Positions 29,451 through 37,713 of a DNA stretch of 64,000 bases are shown here, piece after piece. The stretch is from Rhodospirillales bacterium (lineage in GTDB: Bacteria; Pseudomonadota; Alphaproteobacteria; Rhodospirillales; Defluviicoccaceae). The notes beneath the pieces were generated by a model, which did no database searches, was not told where the DNA came from, and was given only the letters and a program-made list of their open reading frames with translations. The DNA is taken from positions 248,001-312,000 of the forward strand of contig JADJRE010000004.1 in the NCBI GenBank assembly GCA_016712375.1, given 5' to 3'. Made by a program: the position numbers and the translations under genes. Position 1 is the stretch's first letter; each line of letters begins with the position of its first letter.

Positions 29451-30551
29451 ATGTACATCACCTATTTCTGGGTCGACAGCTGGCTCAAGCTGATGAACGC
29501 GTGCGCCGAACAGATGCAGCCGTTTGCGGCCGACGGCGACACGCGGATGGCGTTGGCAAATGAACTCGAGCAGCTACGCGCGGCGCACGCCGACAGCGAG
29601 GCGGCACTGGCAAAGACGAGCCGGCAGCGCGACGAGCTGAGGGGCGAGTTGGAGCGGAGGCAGCGAGAAGCCGAAGCCGAGCGGGCCGACCTGGCGCGCC
29701 AGCTGGAGGTGAGCGCCGCCGACGCGGAAAAGCGGCTGCGTGGGGAATCGGCGGCGCGCGCGGCAGCGCAGGCGGAGAGCGAGGCACTGCGGCAGAAACT
29801 GTCGGCAACCGAGGCGGCGGCGGCCAAGGCGCGCGCGGCAGCGCAGGCGGAGAGCGAGGCACTGCGGCAGCAATTGTCGGCAGCGGAGGCGGCGGCGGCC
29901 AGGGCGGTCGCCGAAGGGGAGCGCCGCCATGACGAGAGCACGGCGCTGCGGGACAAAAGCGAGGCGGCGGTAAAGGACGCGAAGGCTCTCGCAGCAAAAT
30001 TAGGCCGAGAGGCCGAAGCCGAGCGCAAGAAGGTGCAAGCCTTGGCAGCCGAGGCCGATACCGTGCGCAACGAGAATCGCCGGCTTGCCACCGAAGCGGC
30101 GGCACTTGAACAGAAAATCGGGCAGCTGTCGGCGGAACTCGACGCGACGCGGGCGCAGCTGAACAGCGCCCAGGCCGCTGCGTCGGCGGCTCCGCCGCCC
30201 GCGGCCACTTCAGCGGAAACCAAGCTGGCAAAGCGGCCGCGCAAGACTGCGGCTCCGGTGGCGACGCAACCCGCCCCGGCGACGGTCCACCTCGCCCTGC
30301 GATTCCGCAAGCCTGACAGCTGGGCGGAGCCGGTCTACGTGCACTACTGGGACACCGATCCGGCAGCGGCGGAACCGGCTTGGCCGGGAACGGCCATGGC
30401 GAACGTCGGCGACGGCTGGTTGACGCACCGCGTCGAGGGGGTACGCAGCGCCAGCCTCGTCTTTAACGACGCCGCCGGCAACCAGACCGGCAATATACAT
30501 CGCGAACGCTCGGGCCGGCTCGATATCCACGGCGGGTGGGCCGACGAGTGA
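29451..30551 (+). CDS. long coiled-coil protein with a C-terminal starch/glycogen-binding-type domain
   Basis: 366 residues. AGGAGG precedes ATG 29451. The first 25 residues (YITYFWVDSWLKLMNACAEQ) are aromatic and conserved-looking but are not a signal peptide, so the protein is probably cytoplasmic. Residues about 30-265 are a continuous Ala/Glu/Arg/Gln coiled coil containing a 25-residue repeat. An Ala/Pro linker follows. The last 80 residues (VHLALRFRKPDSWAEPVYVHYW, with AWPGTAM, GDGWLTHRVEG and LVFNDAAGNQTGN) resemble the CBM26/CBM25 starch-binding beta-sandwich family: aromatic W and Y pairs, the AWPG loop and the FNDGxGNQT loop. I infer a scaffold attached to glycogen or another alpha-glucan. 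The domain call is by eye. Confidence 0.7.
   Translation: MYITYFWVDSWLKLMNACAEQMQPFAADGDTRMALANELEQLRAAHADSEAALAKTSRQRDELRGELERRQREAEAERADLARQLEVSAADAEKRLRGESAARAAAQAESEALRQKLSATEAAAAKARAAAQAESEALRQQLSAAEAAAARAVAEGERRHDESTALRDKSEAAVKDAKALAAKLGREAEAERKKVQALAAEADTVRNENRRLATEAAALEQKIGQLSAELDATRAQLNSAQAAASAAPPPAATSAETKLAKRPRKTAAPVATQPAPATVHLALRFRKPDSWAEPVYVHYWDTDPAAAEPAWPGTAMANVGDGWLTHRVEGVRSASLVFNDAAGNQTGNIHRERSGRLDIHGGWADE
29756..29905 (+). repeat. 75-bp tandem repeat (two units) within the coiled-coil gene
   Basis: Units 29756-29830 and 29831-29905 are nearly identical. Each encodes 25 residues of the pattern RAAAQAESEALRQ-LSA-EAAAA. The length is an exact multiple of 3 but not of 7, so it shifts the heptad by four residues. 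Confidence 0.8.
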
Positions 30552-30572
30552 CCTGGCTGGTGATGCCCTGCC

Positions 30573-31751
30573 TCACCGCCCCAGGCAGCGCATCGCCCGG
30601 TCGAGACCGTCGAGGGTGAGCGGGAACATCCGGTCGGAGAAAAGCTGGCGGATCATCTGCGTCGAACGGGTGTACTCCCACCACTCTTCCGGCGCGGGGT
30701 TGAGCCACACCGCCTTCGAATAGACGCCGAGGATCCGCCGCATCCAGGCGATCCCCGCCTCGTCGTTCCAGTGCTCAACCGAGCCGCCCTCGTTGACGAT
30801 CTCGTAGGGGCTCATCGATGCGTCGCCGACGAAAATTGCCTTGTAGTCGTGCGGATAGGTGTGCAGCACATCCCAGGTCGGCGTCGGGTCACTGTGCCGG
30901 CGGCGGTTGTCACGCCACAGCCGCTCGTAGACAAAGTTGTGGAAGTAGAAATATTCGAGGTGCTTGAACTCAGCGCGCGCCGCTGAGAACAATTCTTCGC
31001 AAACCTGCACGTGCGGATCCATTGAACCGCCGACGTCGAGGAACAGCAGCACCTTCACCGCATTGTGCCGCTGCGGCACCATCTCCAGGTCGAGCCAGCC
31101 CTTCTTCGCGGTGGAACGGATGGTGCCGGGCAGATCGAGCTCGGTCGCCGCTCCCTGCCGGGCAAAGCGGCGCAGCCGGCGCAGCGCCACCTTGATGTTG
31201 CGGGTGCCGAGTTCGACGTCGGCGTCCAGGTTCTTGAACTCGCGCTTGTCCCAGACCTTGACGGCGCGGAAGTTGCGATTACCGTCCTGGCCGATGCGGA
31301 TGCCTTCCGGATTGTAGCCGTAGGCGCCGAACGGCGAGGTTCCCGCCGTGCCGATCCAGTTCGAGCCGCCCTGGTGCCGGCCCTTCTGCTCCTTTAGCCT
31401 CTCGGCCAGGGTCTCCATCAGCTTTTCCCAGCCTCCGAGGCTCTCGACCAGCGCCTTTTCTTCTTCGGTGAGCGTGCGTTCAGCCAGCTTCTTCAGCCAC
31501 TCCTCCGGTATCTGAAGGATCTCCTCCGCGTCGGCCGGCGTTTCCAGGCCCTTGAAGACATGGGCGAAGACGCGGTCGAACTTGTCGAGGTTGGTCTCGT
31601 CCTTCACCAGACACGAGCGGCTGAGATAATAGAAGTCGTCAACCGAGTAATCAGCCAGACCCTGCCGCATCGCTTCCACGAGCGTCAAATATTCGCGCAG
31701 GCTCACCGGAAGGCGCGCCTGCTTCAACTCAAGGAAGAAATCGATGAACAC
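30573..31751 (-). CDS. CoxE-like VWA-domain protein
   Basis: 392 residues. The N-terminal half has the family sequence FIDFFLELKQARLPVSLREYL and is mostly helical. The C-terminal von Willebrand A domain has a MIDAS-like LFLDVGGSMDPH, then GDASMSPYEI. It matches the VWA (CoxE/YehP-type) partners of MoxR AAA ATPases, which act as chaperones or metal-cofactor inserters. I start at GTG 31749-31751, the usual family start; the frame is open to 31838. The MoxR partner is at 33259-34110 on the same strand, with an MscS gene between. Confidence 0.85.
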   Translation of the reverse strand: MFIDFFLELKQARLPVSLREYLTLVEAMRQGLADYSVDDFYYLSRSCLVKDETNLDKFDRVFAHVFKGLETPADAEEILQIPEEWLKKLAERTLTEEEKALVESLGGWEKLMETLAERLKEQKGRHQGGSNWIGTAGTSPFGAYGYNPEGIRIGQDGNRNFRAVKVWDKREFKNLDADVELGTRNIKVALRRLRRFARQGAATELDLPGTIRSTAKKGWLDLEMVPQRHNAVKVLLFLDVGGSMDPHVQVCEELFSAARAEFKHLEYFYFHNFVYERLWRDNRRRHSDPTPTWDVLHTYPHDYKAIFVGDASMSPYEIVNEGGSVEHWNDEAGIAWMRRILGVYSKAVWLNPAPEEWWEYTRSTQMIRQLFSDRMFPLTLDGLDRAMRCLGR

Positions 31752-31889
31752 GCGCTCAGTGGCCCATAATGAGGGTCGCACCGCCGCCGGCGCGGCAGCT
31801 TCCGCAACCAGCATACGCGGCGGCCTCGCTCCCGGCAACGCATCCTGCCGCGCAGCCGACGCCGCTGCCCGAGCAAAAATTTACGAGGG

Positions 31890-33226
31890 TCAGGACGCAT
31901 CGATGAGCTTCACCGGCAACGCCTCGCCGGCTTTGAGGTGCAGGTCACGCTGCGGAAACGGCAGGTCGATGCCGTTGACGTGATAGGCATCCCAGATACG
32001 CTTCAGCACCTCGCTGCGCACGTTATGCACCCCGCGCGCGGATCGGAGATCCAGAAGCGAACGTCGAGGTCTACGGCGCTGTCGCCGAACCCTAGGATCA
32101 GGCAGCGCGGCGGTGGTTCGGCCAGTACCCGCTCGACCTCCCTCGCCGCCTGAATCGCGAGCGCCATGGCACGATCGAGGTCGGAGCCATAGGACACACC
32201 GATTGGCGCGTGCAGCCTCAGCAGGTTGTTGCTGTGCGACCAGTTCTCCACCCGATCACTGATGAGGTCCTCGTTGGGGATCAGGTGTTCGATGCCGTCT
32301 CGGGTCACGACGGAGACGTAGCGGGCGCCGAGAGCGTTGATCCAGCCGTAGTGCTCGCCGACCGCGATGACGTCGCCCGGCTTCACCGACCGGTCGAGCA
32401 GCAGGATCACGCCGCTGATGAGATTGGAGAACACCTTCTGCAGGCCGAAGCCGATGCCCAAGCCGACGGCTCCGGAGAAGACGGCAAGCGTCGTCAAATT
32501 AATGCCAATGGCATGCAATGCCACCACCACCGCCACCGACCAGGCCAGGACGCGGGCAAGCTTGCCGAGCAGCACCCGTTCCGAAGGCGACAGACCGGGC
32601 ACTCGATTCGCCCAAAGCGTCAACCGACGGGCGCAGATGCCGGCAGCCCACCAGAAAGCGGTGAGGATCAGCGTCGCCTCGATGATGCCCAACGCAGAAA
32701 CCCGCACCGTGCCGACGGTGAAAGCCATCTGATCGAGAATACTGAGAACCGCTGTCCATAGACCGAAGGCTTTCAGCGCCACCACCAGGACAATTCCCAG
32801 GGTGATCACCCGCGACCAGAACAGCGATGCGACGAACGAGGCGGCCAGACTTACTCCGACCCAAGCCGCCAACAATCCAAGCGTGAGTTCGACCAGCTTG
32901 GCAGGGTCGGCAGCCTCATGGAAGGCTACGACGGCGAACCACAAAAAAAGCATCCACAGCAGCGGAAACGCGACCGGCCTCAGCCGCATGAGCAGTGGCT
33001 GCCGATCGGCGGATCGTGCCGCAAGTAACTGCTCTAAGCGCGGCGCCAGTCGGCGGCTGAACAGTCGCGCCGCAGCCAGTGTTCCGAGGATGGCGATGAG
33101 TTGCGGCAACAGATGCGGAAGGGGCGGCAGCAGGAGATTAGCCTGAAGCCAAGCAGAGGTCAGACCCCACGCTTGCGACAGCCAGTCAAACCAAGGCCAG
33201 TTGCTGTCGGCGCCCGTGTCAGCCAT
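31890..33226 (-). CDS. MscS-family mechanosensitive channel, frameshifted near its C-terminus
   Basis: Inner-membrane tension-gated channel: five or so hydrophobic helices, then the pore/beta region LGIGFGLQKVFSNLISGVIL and the family block DRSVKPGDVIAVGEHYGWI, then DGIEHLIPNEDLISDRVENWS. The frame from ATG 33226 ends at 32003 with the unlikely tail AGCITCAARC. In another frame the conserved end continues as GVHNVRSEVLKRIWDAYHV, then GIDLPFPQRDLHLK, to a TGA at 31890-31892. The break sits in the CCCC run at 32030-32033, so one base is probably missing. With it the protein is of normal length (about 445 residues). It lies between the MoxR and VWA genes on the same strand. Confidence 0.85.
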
Positions 33227-33258
33227 CGGCGACGACCTCTCCCCGACCCTGACGAGAG

Positions 33259-34110
33259 CTAGCGGCCTTCGCGCCGGTTGATGAAGGCGAGACGCTCGAA
33301 CAGATGCACGTCCTGTTCGTTCTTCAGCAGCGCCCCGTGGAGCGGCGGGATCAGGGCCCGCGCGTCGGTGGCACGCAACACCTCCGGCGGCAGGTTCTCG
33401 ATCATCAGCAATTTGATCCAGTCGAGCAGCTCGGACGTCGAGGGCTTCTTCTTCAATCCCGGCACCTCGCGCATCTCGAAGAAAACGGTCAGGGCCTCGT
33501 GAACCAGCCGTTTCTGAATCCCGGGATAGTGAACTTCAACAATGCGCTGCATCGTTTCGCGGTCTGGAAAGCGGATGTAGTGAAAAAAGCAGCGGCGCAG
33601 GAAGGCGTCCGGCAGTTCCTTTTCGTTGTTGGAGGTGATAACGACGATCGGCCGGTTTCGCGCAAGGATGGTCTCCTTGGTCTCGTAGACGTGGAACTCC
33701 ATGCGGTCGAGCTCGAGCAGCAGATCGTTGGGGAACTCGATATCCGCCTTGTCCACCTCGTCGATCAGCAGCACCGGCCGGACGTCGCAGGTGAACGCCT
33801 CCCATAGCCGGCCGCGGACAATGTAGTTGGCGATGTCGTGGACGCGCGCCTCGCCGAGCTGGCTGTCGCGCAGCCGCGCCACCGCGTCGTACTCGTAGAG
33901 GCCCTGTTGTGCCTTGGTCGTCGATTTGATGTGCCACTGAATCAGCGGCACTCCCAGCGCCGCGGCGATCTCGTGCGCGAGGATGGTCTTGCCGGTGCCG
34001 GGTTCACCCTTAATCAGCAGCGGCCGCTCCAGAGCGATCGCAGCATTTACCGCCACCATCAGATCCTCGGTCGCGACGTAGCTGTCGGTCCCTTCAAAGC
34101 GCTTGCGCAT
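33259..34110 (-). CDS. MoxR-family AAA+ ATPase
   Basis: 283 residues. Walker A GEPGTGKT near residue 35-42, Walker B VLLIDEVDKAD near 118-128, sensor 1 ITSNNEKELPDAFLRRC and the arginine-finger region match the MoxR AAA family. Such ATPases pair with VWA proteins to remodel or mature target complexes. The VWA partner is 1.5 kb downstream on the same strand; the MscS channel gene lies between. It is the first gene of that block. Confidence 0.9.
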   Translation of the reverse strand: MRKRFEGTDSYVATEDLMVAVNAAIALERPLLIKGEPGTGKTILAHEIAAALGVPLIQWHIKSTTKAQQGLYEYDAVARLRDSQLGEARVHDIANYIVRGRLWEAFTCDVRPVLLIDEVDKADIEFPNDLLLELDRMEFHVYETKETILARNRPIVVITSNNEKELPDAFLRRCFFHYIRFPDRETMQRIVEVHYPGIQKRLVHEALTVFFEMREVPGLKKKPSTSELLDWIKLLMIENLPPEVLRATDARALIPPLHGALLKNEQDVHLFERLAFINRREGR

Positions 34111-34266
34111 GTCCTGGTCCGTTCATCCCGTCGCTGATGAGAGAGCCTAAGCAAGCCGCCGGGGACATTCAAGGATCGGGCTTCGGTTTGCCTGAGAGTT
34201 TCCGCTCACAACGCCATCGGATGGCGCCAAGTCTGCAGGCTCCTGCTGCCGGATGCGTGCACTTGA

Positions 34267-35229
34267 TCAGTTGCTATAGTACCGCTTGAAATGGGCTAGC
34301 TTGTTCCGGATCGACTTTGACACACTTAGCGTTTTGCGGAGATAGTATTCGTTGTCGGAAGCTGGCGCCACGTCAAGGTCAGTTATTCTCTGATAGCCTA
34401 AAATTAGTAGAAGGTCGCCAATCTTCGATTCAAGAATTTCAATATCGCGCGGCTTCAGCTTTTGCTTCCAGGCATCCAACCGCTTGGGCTCAACGCTGGC
34501 ACCGAGAAGCGCGTGCGTCTTCTTGATAAACCCCGGCACACTCAGGCCGGTTGGAGAACACATTCCTGGCTGAAAATCCAGCTCAAGAAAGCGGGCGATG
34601 CCCTGCATGCTTTCTTCTGGCTTGGTGACAACATCCTCGTACTTGACCATCATGATCCTGCCTTCTCCCAGGTAGTTCATGGCGATCATGCCGAGGCCCA
34701 CGAAGTAAACCCAGCGTTCCGCCGCATCAATCACGTCGTTCGGCCCCCAGTCGGCGGCAATCATTGAATTAGCGAAGGCTCGACCATCGCGGATAATATG
34801 AACAAACTTCGAATTGGGGAAATGCTGGTTTAGTCGATGAACGTAAAGAAGATTATTCGGCGCGTGATCAAGCCAAGACGTTACCGACGTCTTGTTTACC
34901 GAAATCGCGTATTGCTCGACCAGCCAATCAACAAGCCCAGGAAACGTAATTGACGTATCAGAGGCGAGAGAGGCATCATCGACGCGCACTCCGCGCCACA
35001 TCGTTCGAAACTTGTAGTGGGATCGAAACATTTTCAAAATATGCCGACTGTCGACCGGCCGCTTCGGATCGGACGTCGGCATGTGGACGGCGATGAAGTT
35101 CGACTCAGGCAGGCAGAGGACATCAGAGTGGGCGCCAATCATCGAGCCCAGCATCGTCGTGCCGCTCCGTTCCGCTCCGATCACGAAGATCGGTCGCAGA
35201 GGATGCGTGCTGCCCAACGGGTTTAACAT
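34267..35229 (-). CDS. sulfotransferase (PAPS-dependent family)
   Basis: 320 residues. The 5'-phosphosulfate loop is FVIGAERSGTTMLGSM near residues 14-30, and the 3'-phosphate motif is KFVHIIRDGRAFANSM. This matches the PF13469-type sulfotransferases that sulfate carbohydrates or peptides from PAPS. ATG 35227-35229 is preceded by an ideal AGGAGG; the frame is open to 35301. The gene is AT-richer than the window average and is divergent from gmd, so it likely modifies the same surface polysaccharide (inference). Confidence 0.85.
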   Translation of the reverse strand: MLNPLGSTHPLRPIFVIGAERSGTTMLGSMIGAHSDVLCLPESNFIAVHMPTSDPKRPVDSRHILKMFRSHYKFRTMWRGVRVDDASLASDTSITFPGLVDWLVEQYAISVNKTSVTSWLDHAPNNLLYVHRLNQHFPNSKFVHIIRDGRAFANSMIAADWGPNDVIDAAERWVYFVGLGMIAMNYLGEGRIMMVKYEDVVTKPEESMQGIARFLELDFQPGMCSPTGLSVPGFIKKTHALLGASVEPKRLDAWKQKLKPRDIEILESKIGDLLLILGYQRITDLDVAPASDNEYYLRKTLSVSKSIRNKLAHFKRYYSN

Positions 35230-35518
35230 TCGAGCCTCCTGGATTGGCGGAACGTAGGAAACGCAGAGATCGGTGGACCCGGCGGCGGGAAGGTAGCGCA
35301 TCAGGCGGCAAGGTCAATCGCCGCATCCGGGCGCGATGCACATGACGCGCGATCATCGGAGCCTCTAGCGCGAAACGAGATCTGGTGAACTCTTTACCGT
35401 TGCCTCATCAAAACTCGAATGGTATTTAGGGATCGTCCAGTTATGCACTGCACAAGATTCTCGCGATGGACTCTCAATCAATCCAACATAAAAGACAATT
35501 AAACATGAGGTCTGAGGG
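35230..35518. other. divergent promoter region of the polysaccharide genes
   Basis: About 290 bp between the divergent sulfotransferase and gmd genes; AT-rich from about 35390. It should hold both promoters; TGAGGG precedes the gmd start. I could not fix -35/-10 boxes. Confidence 0.4.
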
Positions 35519-36499
35519 ATGACTAAAGCGCTGATTACCGGCATTACCGGACAAGATGGGGCATATTTGTCTCAACTATTACTTGAACATGGCTATGAAG
35601 TGTTCGGTGTGATCCGTCGCTCAGCGTCCTCGGATATCATTGGCGAACGGCTGCGCTGGCTGGGGGTTCTCGATCATATCAATCTCGTCGACGGCAATCT
35701 GACCGATCTTTCCTCGCTGATCCGCATTCTCCAAGACGTCAATCCTGACGAGATCTACAACCTGGGCGCTCAGAGCTTCGTTAAATCTTCATGGAACCAG
35801 CCGCTTCTGACCGGCGTGGTGACCGGCCTCGGTGTCAGCAACATGCTGGAAGCGATGCGCTTCTGCTGTCCGCACGCGCGATTTTACCAAGCGAGCTCAT
35901 CGGAGATGTTCGGACTGATCCAAGAGCCGATGCAGACCGAACGCACTCCTTTTTATCCGCGCAGCCCCTATGCTGTCGCGAAACTGTACGCGCATTGGAT
36001 GACCGTGAACTATCGGGAAAGTTTCGGCATGCATTGCTCCAACGGCATTCTGTTCAATCACGAGAGTCCGTTGCGCGGCATCGAGTTCGTTACCCGCCGG
36101 GTGACCGACGGCGCGGCCCGCATCAAGCTCGGGCTGGCAACAAAGCTGCAGCTGGGCAACCTGGATGCCAAGCGCGACTGGGGGCACGCGCGTGATTATG
36201 TGCGGGCTATGTGGCTGATGCTGCAACAGGAAAAGCCCAGCGACTACGTCGTCGCCACCGGCCGTACGGTCTCCGTCCGCGACATGTGCCGGATTGCTTT
36301 CGCCCACGTCGGCCTTGACATGAACGACTTCGTCACCGTCGACGCGTCGCTGATGCGCCCGGCAGAGGTGGATGTACTGCTTGGCGACTCCTCCAAGGCG
36401 AAAGAGAAGCTGGGTTGGGAGCCGACCATCAGCCTGGAAGAGATGATCGCCGAAATGGTCGAAGCGGACTTGGCCCGTCATCGGTCGCGGCTGAAATGA
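35519..36499 (+). CDS. gmd: GDP-mannose 4,6-dehydratase
   Basis: Converts GDP-mannose to GDP-4-keto-6-deoxymannose, first step to GDP-rhamnose, fucose or perosamine. 326 residues, an SDR with NADP loop GITGQDGAYLS near 7-17 and family blocks EVFGVIRR, YNLGAQSFV, ASSSEMFG, YPRSPYAVAK (catalytic Tyr/Lys) and GILFNHESPLRG, then RDWGHARDY. Its TGA overlaps the ATG of the next gene. Confidence 0.93.
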   Translation: MTKALITGITGQDGAYLSQLLLEHGYEVFGVIRRSASSDIIGERLRWLGVLDHINLVDGNLTDLSSLIRILQDVNPDEIYNLGAQSFVKSSWNQPLLTGVVTGLGVSNMLEAMRFCCPHARFYQASSSEMFGLIQEPMQTERTPFYPRSPYAVAKLYAHWMTVNYRESFGMHCSNGILFNHESPLRGIEFVTRRVTDGAARIKLGLATKLQLGNLDAKRDWGHARDYVRAMWLMLQQEKPSDYVVATGRTVSVRDMCRIAFAHVGLDMNDFVTVDASLMRPAEVDVLLGDSSKAKEKLGWEPTISLEEMIAEMVEADLARHRSRLK

Positions 36500-37452
36500 G
36501 CGGAGCACCCGCTGTCGCGGCGATCCTCGTTACAGGAGCGAGTGGATTCGTCGGCGGCTTCCTGCTGGAGGCGCTTTCAAAGCACTACCCGAACAGCAGG
36601 ATCGTCGGCACTGGCTTGGCGCCACCAGAGGGAAGCGAACTCATCCATCTGGACGTCACTGATGCCGAAGCGGTACGTGACCTCGTCCGCCGCCTTCGGC
36701 CGGACGTCTGCATCCATCTCGCTGCGCTCGCTTCGGTTGATCAGTCGTATGGGGAAGCGCGTGCCGTTTGGGACATCAACCTCGGTGGAACGCTGAACGT
36801 CGCCGAGGCGATTCGCGATGTCGTTCCGACATGCCGTCTTGTCCACGCGTCGTCCGGCGAAATCTATGGCCTGTCGTTTCTGAACGGTGAGCCAGCGCAT
36901 GAAGCGACAGTGCTGGCGCCTGCCAACCCCTACGCGGTGACAAAGGCTGCCGCCGATCTCGCGCTGGGCGAGATGGCATTGCATGACTTGCATGTTGTGC
37001 GTCTGCGCTTGTTCAATCACACAGGTCCGGGCCAAACCGAACGCTTCGTTCTTCCCCGGTTTGCAGCGCAGGTAGCGCGCATCGCGGCTGGTGTACAGCA
37101 GCCGATCATTCACACCGGGGCGCTGGATCGCTGGCGGGACTTTCTCGATGTGCGCGACGTCATCGACGCTTACCTAGCGGCGATCAGCGGCCCGGAAGAC
37201 GGCTTCGCTGTCAACATCTGCTCCGGCGTTGCGCGCCGCGTCGGCGACATTCTGCACGACCTGATGCAACTTGCCGGGGTCAGGGCGGAGGTTATCGAGG
37301 AGGTTTCGGAGGTGCGGCGCACCGACGTTCGGACTGCCGTGGGTTCACCAAAGCGTGCTGCCGAGGCGCTGGGATGGCACCCGCGGATTGCCTGGCAAAA
37401 TACCCTTTACGGCCTGCTTTCGTATTGGCGCACCTGCGTCACCGACAGCTGA
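36496..37452 (+). CDS. rmd: GDP-6-deoxy-D-mannose reductase (GDP-4-keto-6-deoxymannose reductase)
   Basis: 318 residues, SDR fold. The NAD(P) loop is VTGASGFVGGFL, followed by HLAALASVDQSY, HASSGEIYG, ANPYAVTKAAAD (YxxxK) and a C-terminal substrate block RDFLDVRDVIDAYL. It starts with ATGA overlap to gmd. The gmd-rmd pair makes GDP-D-rhamnose, typical of lipopolysaccharide or exopolysaccharide synthesis. A UDP-sugar epimerase/reductase of similar fold is the alternative; neighbour and motifs favour Rmd. Confidence 0.85.
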   Translation: MSGAPAVAAILVTGASGFVGGFLLEALSKHYPNSRIVGTGLAPPEGSELIHLDVTDAEAVRDLVRRLRPDVCIHLAALASVDQSYGEARAVWDINLGGTLNVAEAIRDVVPTCRLVHASSGEIYGLSFLNGEPAHEATVLAPANPYAVTKAAADLALGEMALHDLHVVRLRLFNHTGPGQTERFVLPRFAAQVARIAAGVQQPIIHTGALDRWRDFLDVRDVIDAYLAAISGPEDGFAVNICSGVARRVGDILHDLMQLAGVRAEVIEEVSEVRRTDVRTAVGSPKRAAEALGWHPRIAWQNTLYGLLSYWRTCVTDS

Positions 37453-37582
37453 GATGAAGCAAGCGTTGGCTGCTTATGTACAGCATCGAAGACATGTGTG
37501 CCAAATATACGATAAGGTGTGGCGCTGCACTTCATCGCTGTGATGTTAAATATCGCAGTCGAGGCAAAAGGCACGAAGAACG

Positions 37583-37681
37583 TCAATAAATAAAGCAGTC
37601 CGTCTTTACCCGCAGCATCGTCACGACAGCGATGACGAGAATGGCGATTCCTGTCGGCGTCAATTCCATAATTTGCCCCAT
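37583..37681 (-). CDS. possible very small membrane peptide
   Basis: 32 residues: MGQIMELTPTGIAILVIAVV, then TMLRVKTDCFIY. One clear membrane helix; GGGAGC immediately precedes the ATG at 37679-37681. It follows the glycosyltransferase gene with a 32-bp gap on the same strand. It may be a real small membrane protein or chance. Confidence 0.3.
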   Translation of the reverse strand: MGQIMELTPTGIAILVIAVVTMLRVKTDCFIY

Positions 37682-37713
37682 GCTCCCGGATCTTCTAGGC
37701 GCAGCCCAACCGC

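Noticed and set aside
29462..30310. 282-codon reverse frame opposite the coiled-coil gene
   Set aside because: Ala/Ser/Arg low-complexity, created by the repetitive coiled-coil codons; no start signal.
31764..31838. Extended start of the VWA protein at 31838
   Set aside because: The extra 29 residues are Pro/Ala-rich and unlike the family start FIDFFLELK; GTG 31751 is preferred.
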